Shown: positions 46,301 to 53,917 of the stretch, piece by piece | Position numbering within the stretch: position 1 is the stretch's first letter | How the letters are laid out: each line of letters begins with the position of its first letter | Translations under genes and position numbers: made by a program | Assembly: GCA_012839325.1 (NCBI GenBank) | Contig: DUNQ01000027.1 | Coordinates: forward strand, 1-64,000 | Reading direction: 5' to 3' | Source of the DNA: Candidatus Cloacimonadota bacterium | GTDB lineage: Bacteria > Cloacimonadota > Cloacimonadia > Cloacimonadales > Cloacimonadaceae | DNA: 64,000 bases | Notes under the pieces: model-generated | Seen by the model: only the letters and a program-made list of their open reading frames with translations | The model's database searches: none | What the model was told of the DNA's origin: nothing

Positions 46301-46603
46301 TTTTGGCTCTAAGATTTCCGGCGGGATGATGAGATAGCTGATTGTGAAGCTCGCTGCGGGTGCGCCTCCGGGAAAGCTTAGGATGCCGCTTTTGTAGTTG
46401 AGATGGTAGTCCTTACCCTGAATTAGTAGCTTGTCGCCGATTTGGACGCTTTCTGAGCCGCTGACGAGGTTCTTATGGCTTAGTTGATAAGATAAAGTGT
46501 CGGGTTTGCACTCAATGGTTTCTTCGTGATAAAATCGCTCTGCTTGCAGGAAGCAGGAAAGAAGAAGCAGTGCGAGGATGAGGGGGATCTTGCGCGTCAT
46601 CAC
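43364..46603 (-). CDS. Large outer-membrane protein with SprA-like motifs
   Basis: 1079 residues with a signal peptide (MTRKIPLILALLLLSCFLQA). The N-terminal region has two segments of the form L-x-x-G-x-D-Y-x-x-x-Y-x-x-G-x-I-x-F: LLIQGKDYHLNYKSGILSF (about 57-75) and LERGRDYTIDYSEGSIMF (about 293-310). These resemble the GVDYTIDY...G.V repeats of SprA, the T9SS outer-membrane translocon. The rest is rich in alternating beta-strand patterns and ends YKTAKYPKDKATHNLKLEF, as in barrel proteins. SprA is normally about 2400 residues, so this may be a distant or partial relative or a different barrel family. It overlaps the UmuD-like gene by 4 bases. A barrel is likely; a secretion role is only a suggestion. 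Confidence 0.6.
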   Translation of the reverse strand: MMTRKIPLILALLLLSCFLQAERFYHEETIECKPDTLSYQLSHKNLVSGSESVQIGDKLLIQGKDYHLNYKSGILSFPGGAPAASFTISYLIIPPEILEPKQIYARSAISDSLITKRPAPPLFRPAANTKLNITGSKTFALSLSETGDTDLLQSLYVNLDGELASNIFINAQLSDSQSKLSPEGDSKELSSLDNVFIRVYGKSWELGMGDLDLSFPRSRYLNFYNKIEGIVFKYDKTHEAMAAYSAGGGKRASQKIDIIDGKQGPYYLTPDSSQRSFIIVAGTEEIHVDGVLLERGRDYTIDYSEGSIMFRRIMSSLDSVIAWFQYSDENYRQNTLFSSSNIKLGERFSFFHHLVHQSDSRHQPLLFSFTDADKDSLYNAGDNAVFTGGIIPVEEGSGNYRLMTDELGNEYYLYAPGHEEADYNLIFSYLGPGLGDYEEFSPGRYEHVGCGLGSWMPLKRLIAPAQRSNLEFGFAHNSAKWHNQIEFLYSDLDRNTLSPYDDEDNSGGILSLGIKRQNSPLKLGLGAQYRLPNTHLPAQSENISQDLAALDTPDNLGMQTLDFDLGYHSEAWRPSVFFRLRNLEEQYTQKALRLSSISQAKSILPALNFAGTLSSQDGNKESFLQYYDLTADWQIKLITLKLNGIFSEMDEQQFGTRNLKLMPTIEINHESSFSALSYSQEELQHKRDTWQRISEQETYSLMHNSSFGAQHLNLEFSHRTLHREADDSPADGEGSGKNSFQLLSMNNSNSLFKGALSLFGNYQLNQTEFFPRIRELVYVGSGFGVLDSTGVEISDGEYIYEYITSPTGMLSSELTALVSFYLKPGQYLKAPFWKRIHSDISLTAAEQNKDIKDWQSYLFMPSYVFNKDTIYGRQSYLQNLYFDLYKGKIISNLSIEESRDIDQRYQSPERSRDSKQFIQLDFRGYLGLNTRLNLENSQSRESRYNSHVNIQSLSANMEKLIDAKSTAILSIKAAQEKGKDQSDSQEYSIKSILFSPALRSVFMQKYRITARLGLGYNHREGSGYLSFLPDKREGLLADGNIAVMYRINDFSSLSFEYKTAKYPKDKATHNLKLEFRAEL

Positions 46604-47046
46604 AGCGGATGGATTACATAGGTAACCACTCCCCAGATTCTAAAGTCCATGTCTTCGGTGATCTCGATTGGCTCAAATTCATCGTTTTCGGGAATCAGCC
46701 AATATCTCTTTCCCTCTATCTTGAGGCGCTTGAGCGTGAATTCCATATCAACTATTGCCACTACAATCTTGTTATTTGCAGGCTCGATGGCGCGATCCAC
46801 TATGAGCAGATCGCCCGGGTGGATGCCGGCATCTATCATGGAATATCCATCTGCATACATGAAGAAGGTGGCTGCGGGATGTTGGATGAGATATTCGCTG
46901 AGGTCTAAGGTGCCGTCGATGTAGTCCTGAGCAGGCGAGGGAAAGCCGGCGGGGATGGTGGCGCCGACAACGGGGCGCGAGATCTTCTTGCCGGGAACAT
47001 AGCGGAAGATGGACTTGATGGAACCGTCTGTTTTGATCTTTTTCAT
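46600..47046 (-). CDS. UmuD/LexA-like S24 self-cleaving protease
   Basis: 148 residues, similar in length to UmuD and lacking the LexA helix-turn-helix domain. The self-cleavage site is probably the A-G in TIPAGFPSPAQDYI (about 31-44). The catalytic Ser is in YADGYSMIDAGIHPGDLL and the Lys in VDMEFTLKRL; both are the expected S24 dyad. UmuD partners with UmuC in error-prone polymerase V, but no umuC is adjacent. The next gene (ATGA overlap) is an outer-membrane protein instead. There is no visible ribosome site: a terminator U tract (47056-47050) ends 4 bases before the start. Translation may therefore depend on an unusual start. SOS regulation is possible, but no LexA box was recognised. Confidence 0.85.
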   Translation of the reverse strand: MKKIKTDGSIKSIFRYVPGKKISRPVVGATIPAGFPSPAQDYIDGTLDLSEYLIQHPAATFFMYADGYSMIDAGIHPGDLLIVDRAIEPANNKIVVAIVDMEFTLKRLKIEGKRYWLIPENDEFEPIEITEDMDFRIWGVVTYVIHPL

Positions 47047-47049
47047 CTT

Positions 47050-47087
47050 AAGAAAAGGGCGGACAAAATCTCATGCTTCGTCCGCCC
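47050..47087 (-). terminator. Rho-independent terminator after the TPR lipoprotein gene
   Basis: On the minus strand GGGCGGAC (47087-47080) pairs with GTCCGCCC (47064-47057), followed by TTTTCTT. It lies 18 bases past the stop of the TPR gene and runs right up to the start of the UmuD-like gene. Confidence 0.88.
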
Positions 47088-47105
47088 ACCTTATTCATTC
47101 TTAAA

Positions 47106-48299
47106 TTATTTAATAGCTTTTAAGATGTTGCTTGCCTGGGTTCCATATTTGGGATCGTTTTCCAGTCTCTGCAAATCTGCTTTTGCGGCGTTCATGTTTT
47201 TCAGGGAATAGTAAGCGATTCCGCGAAGCATGCGCGCATCAACGTTATTGGAATCAATATTCAGGACTACGGTGGCATTTTGAATCACCTTGTTCCAATT
47301 TTTGAGTCCGTTATAGTGGCTGGCGAGATAGAGGGCGATGGGCGCTTCGGGTGCTATTTCGAGGATTCTCTCATAATATTCAACCGTTTTTGCCTTTACG
47401 CCGAGCTGGGCATAGTTGCCGCCGATCTGCTTATATACGTTCACTCTTTCGTCGTCAGCGGGACCGGTGAGCAAAAACTTCTCTAAATAGGTGTTTGCCT
47501 TTGCCCATTCGCTGTTTGCGCGATAGAAATTTGCGATGCGGATAAAGGTCTGGGCATCGGAGCGGATTTTTTCGGCTTCAAGATAGGCGCCTTCCGCGTC
47601 TTCAAATCTGTTGTTTTGGGCATAGCCATCGGCGAGCATGATGTATGCGCTATATGCGTTTGCACCTTCGGCCACCGTTACATAGTTTTCCAAAACTGCA
47701 AAGGCTGCGTCTTCGTCTTTGATCTTATCGCGCAGGAGCACAAATTTGTTGTTGAGAATCTCGCCGTCGTTGGGGTTTTCTTCCAAGATTTTGTCGTAAT
47801 AAAGAAGGGTCTTTTCATGGTCTCCCACGAGCTCGGCTACATAGGTGATATTTCCATAGGAGCCCATGATCATCTCTTTGATCTCTTCTTCGGGGGTGAC
47901 AACGGGCTCTATGCTTTCATAGATTTCAAGTGCCAGTTCATATTCTGCCAAAGCGTCTTCATAAAGAGTTAAACCGATGTGTTCGAGAGCGATATCGGTG
48001 TGGCATTTGGCGATGTTCAGCTGCATGCGCTCGATGTTTGCAGAAACTGAATCTGCATCCGTGGCTGTTGCAGCGCTTTCTTCAAAAAGCTTTATTGCGT
48101 TTTCAAAAGCTAAAATTGCATTTTCAAAAAGTTCGTCTTCAAATAAACCGTTGCCTTCAGCGGCTGCTTCGTGAGCTAATTCCAAGGGTGTGCTTTCCGG
48201 TTCGGGAGCTTCCTCAATTATCTGGTTTGTGCTGCAAGCGCTCAGCACAAAAAGCAGGCTAAGTGCCAACAGGGCAAAAATTCTTGATTTTCTCATCAA
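47106..48299 (-). CDS. TPR-repeat lipoprotein
   Basis: 397 residues. The lipoprotein signal ends LSACSTN (Cys at about 22). The body is a series of tetratricopeptide repeats, for example ALAEYELALEIYESIEP, KTLLYYDKILEENPNDGEI, ANTYLEKFLLTGPADD and KTVEYYERILEIAPEAPIAL, with the alternate small/aromatic residues of TPR helices. Such proteins are scaffolds at the inner face of the outer membrane or in the periplasm. It is transcribed alone, with its own terminator (47050-47087). Confidence 0.85.
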   Translation of the reverse strand: MMRKSRIFALLALSLLFVLSACSTNQIIEEAPEPESTPLELAHEAAAEGNGLFEDELFENAILAFENAIKLFEESAATATDADSVSANIERMQLNIAKCHTDIALEHIGLTLYEDALAEYELALEIYESIEPVVTPEEEIKEMIMGSYGNITYVAELVGDHEKTLLYYDKILEENPNDGEILNNKFVLLRDKIKDEDAAFAVLENYVTVAEGANAYSAYIMLADGYAQNNRFEDAEGAYLEAEKIRSDAQTFIRIANFYRANSEWAKANTYLEKFLLTGPADDERVNVYKQIGGNYAQLGVKAKTVEYYERILEIAPEAPIALYLASHYNGLKNWNKVIQNATVVLNIDSNNVDARMLRGIAYYSLKNMNAAKADLQRLENDPKYGTQASNILKAIK

Positions 48300-48513
48300 A
48301 TCCTCCTGATTATCATCTTTTCACACGCTGCGAACAGGCTTGATTTTGTCAATAGAAAAAAGGGTATATGCCGAATCTCCAATAATTCTAAAAATAATAG
48401 TATATATTTATGAACAAGGCTTAATGCTATGGGAATCAGGCTGTTAGATGGGTTTAGCCGCTTTGGCTCAGTGGAAATATTTGAACTGTATTCAAAAAAA
48501 GACATTTTTTTAG

Positions 48514-48540
48514 TTGACAGAAAATGCAATAAAGTATTTA
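48514..48540 (+). promoter_or_regulatory. Putative promoter of the HU gene
   Basis: TTGACA at 48514-48519 and TATTTA at 48535-48540 are 15 bases apart. The HU start at 48593 follows with a strong GGAGG site. The same TTGACA-N15-TATTTA arrangement is found before rex (minus strand, 61050-61024). The region 48300-48513 shows nothing else. Confidence 0.5.
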
Positions 48541-48592
48541 TTCAAATCTGTATTATCTCTAATGCTTATCTAAACTAATATTAGGAGGTAAA

Positions 48593-48865
48593 ATGACTAG
48601 AGATGAATTAATCAAAAAGATCGCGTCAGATGCAGAGATTTCTCAGAAGGCTGCCGCGCTTGCACTCGCATCCGTTCTCGACGGAGTAACTACAGCCCTT
48701 GCCGATGGCGGTAAGGTATCTTTTGTTGGATTTGGTTCTTTTAGCGTAGCACATCGTAAAGCCCGCAAAGGCATCAATCCTCAGACAGGTGAGTCTTTAG
48801 ATATCCCTGCCCGCAACGTACCGGTATTCAGAGCCGGCAAGAAACTGAAAGACGCTGTCAAATAA
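48593..48865 (+). CDS. hup: HU family DNA-binding protein
   Basis: 90 residues, the normal size. MTRDELIKKIASDAEISQKAA is the N-terminal helix pair. KVSFVGFGSFSVAHRKARKG is the beta saddle. NPQTGESLDIPARNVPVFRAGKKLKDAV contains the flexible DNA-gripping arm with the R-N-P segment (here N-V-P: the tip that usually reads RNP). It dimerises and bends DNA to compact the nucleoid. Start chosen by GGAGG at 48584-48588. Single gene with its own promoter and terminator. The missing Asn-Pro intercalating proline context (NVPVF is kept) is within normal HU variation. Confidence 0.93.
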   Translation: MTRDELIKKIASDAEISQKAAALALASVLDGVTTALADGGKVSFVGFGSFSVAHRKARKGINPQTGESLDIPARNVPVFRAGKKLKDAVK

Positions 48866-48887
48866 TATTATTTTTTGACATCTAATT

Positions 48888-48923
48888 AAGGCAGAGTTCC
48901 TGTGTGGATTCTGCCTTTCTTTT
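48888..48923. terminator. Bidirectional terminator between HU and uvrB
   Basis: AAGGCAGA (48888-48895) pairs with TCTGCCTT (48910-48917), followed by TCTTTTATC on the plus strand. On the minus strand the same stem is followed by AATTAG, so termination is strongest for HU. It lies between two convergent genes. Confidence 0.8.
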
Positions 48924-48945
48924 ATCTATAATATTTGGGGCTTTC

Positions 48946-50952
48946 TTAATTTTCCTGAGTGCTTTCCAGTTCCCAAATCCTGTCTCTTAGCTCTGCGGCG
49001 CGCTCAAAATCAAGCTCGGAGGCGGCTTTCTGCATCTCTTTGTGTAAGAGTTTGAGAACTTTCTCTATCGAATCCAATTCTAAATACATAGAAAAATCTT
49101 CTTTGCTGGGCTTGCCTTCGTCTTTCTCTGCCTTGAATTCATAGCCTTCGGCGATGGCGGTGGATTGCATGATTTCGTCCACGGTCTTTTTGATGGATTG
49201 AGGGGTAATGTTGTGTTTTTTATTGTATTCCAGCTGCTTTTCGCGACGACGGCGGGTCTCGTCTAAGGTGCGCTGTATGGCGTCTGTGATCACATCTGCA
49301 TAAAGCACTACCTTGCCTTCCACGTGGCGCGCGGCTCTACCTGCAATCTGAATGAGTGAGCGTGTGGAGCGTAAAAAGCCGGTTTTGTCGGCATCCAAGA
49401 TGGCAACTAAGGAGACTTCGGGCAGGTCAAGCCCTTCGCGCAGGAGGTTCACGCCCACAAGTATGTCATAATCGCCCAAACGCAATTCGCGGATGAGCTT
49501 GGCGCGGCCTATGCTATCTATATCGCTGTGCAGGAATTTGCTTCTCAGTCCGGCGTTATTTAGGTACAGGCTGAGATCTTCCGCCATACGTTTGGTGAGT
49601 GTCATTATCAAAACTTTGTGTCCCATCTCGGTGCGTTCACGTGATTGGGCAATGATGTCGTCCACCTGTGTTTTGATGGGCTTGATCTCAATTTCGGGAT
49701 CTATGAGTCCGGTGGGGCGGATCACTTGCTCCACTATCTCGCCTTGGGTCTTTTCCAGTTCGTAATCGGCGGGAGTGGCAGAAACGAAGACAACGTTGTG
49801 CATAAAGCCTTCAAATTCATCGAAGCGGAGCGGGCGGTTGTCGAAAGCGGAAGGTAGGCGGAAGCCATATTCCACGAGGTTTGCCTTGCGTGTGTAGTCG
49901 CCGCCATACATGCCGTGAACCTGTGGGATGGCGACGTGGGATTCATCTATCACCATGAGGAAATCGTCCGGGAAATAGTCCAAGAGGCAATTTGGCGGAT
50001 CGCCCTGCTTTGTGCCGGTGAGATGGCGGCTGTAGTTTTCGATTCCGCTGCAATAGCCGAGTTCGCGTAGCATTTCAAGATCAAAAAGAGTTCTTTGCTT
50101 GATGCGTTCTGCTTCTAAATAGCGTTTATTATCCATGTAAAACTTGATGCGTTCTTCCAGTTCGGCTTCGATATTGCGCGTGGCTTCTTCCATCTTGTCT
50201 TCATTTAGGATGAAGTGTATGGCGGGATATACGGGATATTCGTCCACGGCGCCAAGGCTGTTGTAGCTGATGGGGTGCAGCTTTTCGAGGTTCACGATCT
50301 CGTCGCCGAAGAACTCTACTCTCAGGCAGTGTTCGAGGTAAGCGGGGTAGATGTCCACTATGTCTCCGCGAACTCTGAAAGCGCCGCGCTCGAAGGCGAT
50401 GTCATTGCGCGCGTAATGTGCATTCACCAGTTTCCTCAGCAGATCTTCTCTATCCATCTGCATGCCTACTTCCAGGCGGATCAGCGCTTGGCGATATTCT
50501 TCGGGAACACCGAGACCGTAGATGCAGGAAACCGAGGCGACGATGATCACATCTTTGCGCTCCATGAGGCTCATCGTGGCGCGTAGGCGCAGTTTTTCGA
50601 TCTCGTCGTTGATATCGGAGTCCTTTTCTATATATATGTCTTTGCCGGGGATGTATGCTTCCGGCTGATAGTAATCGTAATAAGAGATAAAATATTCCAC
50701 GGCGTTATTGGGGAAAAGCTGTCTGAGCTCTCCATAAAGCTGGGCGGCTAAGGTTTTATTGTGGGAAAGAACCAAGGTCGGGCGATTTAGCTCGGCAATC
50801 ACATTTGCAATCGTGAAGGTCTTTCCGCTTCCGGTAACGCCAAGCAAAACTTGATGTTGCTTTCCTCCTAAAACTCCGTTTACGAGTTCTTTGATGGCTT
50901 CCGGCTGATCACCGTCGGGTTCGTAGTTTGTCACCAAATCAAACTTTGGCAT
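48946..50952 (-). CDS. uvrB: Excinuclease ABC subunit B
   Basis: DNA-damage verification ATPase of nucleotide excision repair; loads UvrC after UvrA hands over the lesion. About 668 residues. It starts MPKFDLVTNYEPDGDQPEAI, Walker A VTGSGKTFTIANV, and the beta-hairpin region YYDYYQPEAYIP that inserts into DNA. Later motifs are VIDESHV, LVGVNLLREGLDLPEVSLV and IQIAGRAARHVEGKV (motif VI). The C-terminal UVR domain LDFERAAELRDRI binds UvrC. ATG at 50952 is preferred: AGAGGAAG lies 7 bases upstream and the N-terminus aligns with known UvrB. The frame is open to 51021. Divergent from the small gene at 51073. Confidence 0.95.
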   Translation of the reverse strand: MPKFDLVTNYEPDGDQPEAIKELVNGVLGGKQHQVLLGVTGSGKTFTIANVIAELNRPTLVLSHNKTLAAQLYGELRQLFPNNAVEYFISYYDYYQPEAYIPGKDIYIEKDSDINDEIEKLRLRATMSLMERKDVIIVASVSCIYGLGVPEEYRQALIRLEVGMQMDREDLLRKLVNAHYARNDIAFERGAFRVRGDIVDIYPAYLEHCLRVEFFGDEIVNLEKLHPISYNSLGAVDEYPVYPAIHFILNEDKMEEATRNIEAELEERIKFYMDNKRYLEAERIKQRTLFDLEMLRELGYCSGIENYSRHLTGTKQGDPPNCLLDYFPDDFLMVIDESHVAIPQVHGMYGGDYTRKANLVEYGFRLPSAFDNRPLRFDEFEGFMHNVVFVSATPADYELEKTQGEIVEQVIRPTGLIDPEIEIKPIKTQVDDIIAQSRERTEMGHKVLIMTLTKRMAEDLSLYLNNAGLRSKFLHSDIDSIGRAKLIRELRLGDYDILVGVNLLREGLDLPEVSLVAILDADKTGFLRSTRSLIQIAGRAARHVEGKVVLYADVITDAIQRTLDETRRRREKQLEYNKKHNITPQSIKKTVDEIMQSTAIAEGYEFKAEKDEGKPSKEDFSMYLELDSIEKVLKLLHKEMQKAASELDFERAAELRDRIWELESTQEN

Positions 50953-51072
50953 TGGCTTCCTCTCTTTCAAATTCATAGATTCTTCTTGACTTAATAAATA
51001 AGAATATTTGCATGGATACAAATCTAAAAAGATCGACTATTATGTCGAGAAAATAATATAGGGAGTTTAGTA

Positions 51073-51396
51073 ATGCAAAATGATCAGGGACTACAAATCA
51101 ATTTTGAGAACCTTCTCAAACTCGGTTATGGCGTGATTGATATCCGCTTCAAAGACTATGATTTCGGTCAAGATAGCCATAAGCTGGTGATAGTAAGAGT
51201 GGATGCTGACCGTGATGAATTTTATCATGATATGCTCAAATTTTATACCACGAAAGAACTCAGAGGCAATGAAGTCTATGAGGTTTGGACGGAAATCTTG
51301 CTTCACAAAGTGAGCATGAGCAAAGTTCTCAAACGCGATATCGCAATCAAGGTTGCGGCGCTGGATTATATCGAAACAGTCTATACCAAAAGATAA
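51073..51396 (+). CDS. Hypothetical protein, co-transcribed with ndk
   Basis: 107 residues, no signal or membrane segment. Highly charged, with alternating hydrophobic positions (KLVIVRVDADRDEFYHDMLKFY, split by charged residues) and a C-terminal helix VAALDYIETVYTKR. I do not recognise the family. AGGGAG lies 7 bases before the ATG. Its stop codon overlaps the ndk start (TAATG), so translation of the two is coupled. Confidence 0.75.
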   Translation: MQNDQGLQINFENLLKLGYGVIDIRFKDYDFGQDSHKLVIVRVDADRDEFYHDMLKFYTTKELRGNEVYEVWTEILLHKVSMSKVLKRDIAIKVAALDYIETVYTKR

Positions 51397-51806
51397 TGCA
51401 ACAAACTCTCTTGCTCATCAAACCAAATGCAGTGAGGGGAGGGCACATAGGGGATATCATCTCCATTATCGAGCGTGATGGCTTCAAGGTGAAAAAGATG
51501 AAGCTATTGCGCTTTGATGAAAATTTGGCGGCAGAATTTTATCGGGAACACATTGGCAAAAGCTTTTATGATAAGCTGGTGGCGTTCATGTGTTCCGGCG
51601 ATAGCGTTGCACTGCATTTGGAAAAAGAGGATGCTATCGCGCGGCTGAGAGAGCTGATGGGCGATGTGGAGCCGGAGAAGAGAAAGCCGGGAACTATTCG
51701 TGCGCTGTATGGAGAGGATAAGACGGAGAATGGGGTGCATGGTTCGGATTCTGTGGAGAGTGCCGTCAGGGAATTGAATATCATTTTTAATAGAACACGG
51801 ATTTAA
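51396..51806 (+). CDS. ndk: Nucleoside diphosphate kinase
   Basis: Transfers the terminal phosphate of ATP to other (d)NDPs through a phosphohistidine. 136 residues, normal length. It starts MQQTLLLIKPNAVRGGHIGDI (the conserved KP-N/D-A segment). Active-site histidine and NTP-binding residues are in NGVHGSDSVESA. RKPGTIRALYG is the conserved RPGTIRGD-type loop. The start at 51396 is fixed by overlap with the preceding gene's stop codon and by the family's usual N-terminus. It runs directly into the inverted-repeat-bounded tract F. Confidence 0.95.
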   Translation: MQQTLLLIKPNAVRGGHIGDIISIIERDGFKVKKMKLLRFDENLAAEFYREHIGKSFYDKLVAFMCSGDSVALHLEKEDAIARLRELMGDVEPEKRKPGTIRALYGEDKTENGVHGSDSVESAVRELNIIFNRTRI

Positions 51807-52360
51807 CGGATCGAACGGATTAGCACGGATGACGCGACCGGTTTGGTAACGCCCTCGTTACCAAGAGCGTCAACAGGAACCAATCAACACTATTGTTCTT
51901 ATCTCAATCAGCAGAGCTAACGCCATAGTAACACTGACTTTAGTCGGTCGCCCAAGTAGGCTTCAGCCTACATGGTGGATTGCAAGCGTCCTCGCTTGCA
52001 CCTAAAAACTCGATACGAGGACGTATCGAATCCAACAACTCATGCGCAAAGCGCATACCTCACCCTCGTAGCGCTGGATTCATCCGGCCCTATCGCTGAC
52101 TTCAGTCGGCTCCCTAACCCCTTATGCGCCATGCGCATACCCCACCTTTTGGGCAGGCAACATCCTGTTGCCTGAGAAAACAAAGCTTTCTATAAAATAA
52201 CGCGCCGGTGGATTGCAAGCGTCCCCGCTTGCACCTAAATACTCGACACGAGGACATGTCGAATCCAACAACTTGTGCGCAGTACGTCCAAACAATGCGA
52301 ACGAAGTGAGCAAATATCCTGTGTAAATCCGTTCGATCCGTTAAATCCGCGTTCTATTAT
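51791..52360 (+). repeat. Hairpin-mosaic repeat tract F, bounded by ~40-bp inverted repeats
   Basis: Left end 51791-51834 reads AATAGAACACGGATTTAACGG and onward. Right end 52317-52360 is its near-exact reverse complement (ATCCGTTCGATCCGTTAAATCC, ending GTTCTATTA). Between them lies the mosaic in standard order: GACCGGTTTGGTAACGCCCTCGTTACC, ACTGACTTTAGTCGGT, GTAGGCTTCAGCCTAC, GCAAGCGTCCTCGCTTGC, TCGATACGAGGACGTATCGA, ATGCGCAAAGCGCAT, GCTGACTTCAGTCGG, ATGCGCCATGCGCAT, GGCAACATCCTGTTGCC, GAAAACAAAGCTTTC, then a second GCAAGCGTCCCCGCTTGC and TCGACACGAGGACATGTCGA. The left end overlaps the last codons of ndk, so insertion or extension happened at the very end of that gene. Confidence 0.85.
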
Positions 52361-52741
52361 AAAAAAATGCTGCCACTCGCTAAATCGCTAAATCGGCTCG
52401 CCCCGCGAGCTACAAGTTTACATAACATTTTCCAACTCAAAATTATTTCAGGCCTCATTTGTCAATCACTTACGATACCCCAAAAAAAATAGTTTGCGAT
52501 TTTGGCCACAATTTTCACTTTTGGGCTCCTATATAATAGTAGAGGGTTCTGTTCATCATTCAAAAGTTGATGGTATGGATAGAGCTTACTCTATAGTTCT
52601 TTTATAAGTGTATAGTTGTGTTAAAATTAGTGAAATTAATGGCTAAATATGAATGTAGAAGCCACGGGGCGAAGCTGTAGCCGTCTTCAATCGGTCGGGT
52701 ATCGCTCTCGTTAAATCGTTAGATCGGCTCGCCTGCGAGCA
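52361..52741. other. Intergenic region after tract F
   Basis: 52376-52400 holds CGCTAAATCGCTAAATCGGC and GCTCGCCCCGCGAGC; 52700-52740 holds CGTTAAATCGTTAGATCGGCTCGCCTGCGAGC, the same two words again. Between them (52440-52660) is AT-rich DNA with no gene or recognisable signal, other than a mild hairpin GAGCTTACTCT. Confidence 0.5.
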
Positions 52742-53917
52742 TCAAAGAAATAAAACCCTCGTTGACTTGAGATACTTAGTCTCCAAGACTTCGCTGAACT
52801 TTTTCATAAGGTTACGGCGAATCTCCAAGTCTTTGGGGAGGGCGGGATCTTGATGCGCTTCGTTGATCTTCGTGCCAATTACGAATTCAATGATATCGCT
52901 TTCGAGGAGGATTGTTAGCATTCTCTTCACGGCGTTATCAGGCATCGTGTCGGGATTATCACCGTCTTCTAATGCGCGCAAACAGCGGGAGAGGGTGATT
53001 GTTCCCTCGGTGACGAGGTCTATTCCTGCCATCTCTGCTGTGGGTGGGATTTCAGACCTGCTGTTTATCTCTTTGAGGTTTACCTTGAGGGGTCTATTGA
53101 GTTCACGCGAGATGATGGATGCGGTGGTGCCTCCGGAGATTATCTTCTTGCCGTTAAAGCCTTCGATGAGTTCTGCCATGATGGGGTCGTGCTCCATCTT
53201 ATATGGAGGGCCTGTGACGAGAATGGTTCTGCGCGGATTACGCAGGTAAAGCGCTGCACAGCTGATATCGTCTGCCGGCTTGTTGCCATCTAATTCGCGA
53301 GCCTTCCGGGTGACTCTTTTGGCGATATCGCTTGCAGAAAGGAGAGGGTTTTCTTGCAAAATCTTTTCTACAAAGCGTTCGACACCGCTTTCTAACCAAC
53401 CTAAGGGGAGGTGGGGGAGTCCCATGCCGGATTGGGTGACGCCATCCGAATAATAGACTACTCTATCTCCCGGTTGGAGCGTGAGTTCGGAGTAGTAAAG
53501 ATGGCTGCGTCTGAAAGTCTTGATGGGGATTTCTTGCTTTTGAATGGGGACAACCTTGCCGTTGCGCACGAGGGCAAAGGGAGGATTGTCGTGTTCGATA
53601 ACGCGCAAATCACCGGTGTAGCTGGCTTCAATAATGGTAAAAGTGCTGTATCCAATCTGTCGATATGAGCAAACGGGCAGGGTTTCGAGGATGATCTCCG
53701 CCGCGTGTTTGATATCGATCTTGGAAGACATAAAGCTGGCAGCCATAGTGGTGGTGAGCGTGGAAAGAACGCTGGCTTTGATGCCGCTGCCGAGACCGTC
53801 GGCGAGCACGCAAATGATGCCGTCGTCGCTCTTTATACTATAAAAGCTATCCCCGCAAGAGAGATAGCCGTGCTTGCTGATATGGTGGTGATCAACTTCC
53901 AGAAAGTAGGAACTCAC
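52742..53917 (-). CDS. SpoIIE-type PP2C serine phosphatase of the sensory hydrogenase module
   Basis: 391 residues. N-terminal PP2C/SpoIIE fold: CGDSFYSIKSDDGIICVLADGLGSGIKASVLS has the metal-binding aspartates (D in CGDSF and ADGLGSG). VVYYSDGVTQSGMG is the third aspartate motif, and DDISCAALYL the fourth. The C-terminal 150 residues (TGPPYKMEHDPIMAELIEGF ...) are an extra domain common to phosphatases next to group C [FeFe] hydrogenases. It overlaps the preceding H-cluster/PAS gene by 4 bases, so it is translated with it. It likely dephosphorylates an unknown target when the hydrogenase sensor detects H2. Confidence 0.88.
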   Translation of the reverse strand: MSSYFLEVDHHHISKHGYLSCGDSFYSIKSDDGIICVLADGLGSGIKASVLSTLTTTMAASFMSSKIDIKHAAEIILETLPVCSYRQIGYSTFTIIEASYTGDLRVIEHDNPPFALVRNGKVVPIQKQEIPIKTFRRSHLYYSELTLQPGDRVVYYSDGVTQSGMGLPHLPLGWLESGVERFVEKILQENPLLSASDIAKRVTRKARELDGNKPADDISCAALYLRNPRRTILVTGPPYKMEHDPIMAELIEGFNGKKIISGGTTASIISRELNRPLKVNLKEINSRSEIPPTAEMAGIDLVTEGTITLSRCLRALEDGDNPDTMPDNAVKRMLTILLESDIIEFVIGTKINEAHQDPALPKDLEIRRNLMKKFSEVLETKYLKSTRVLFL

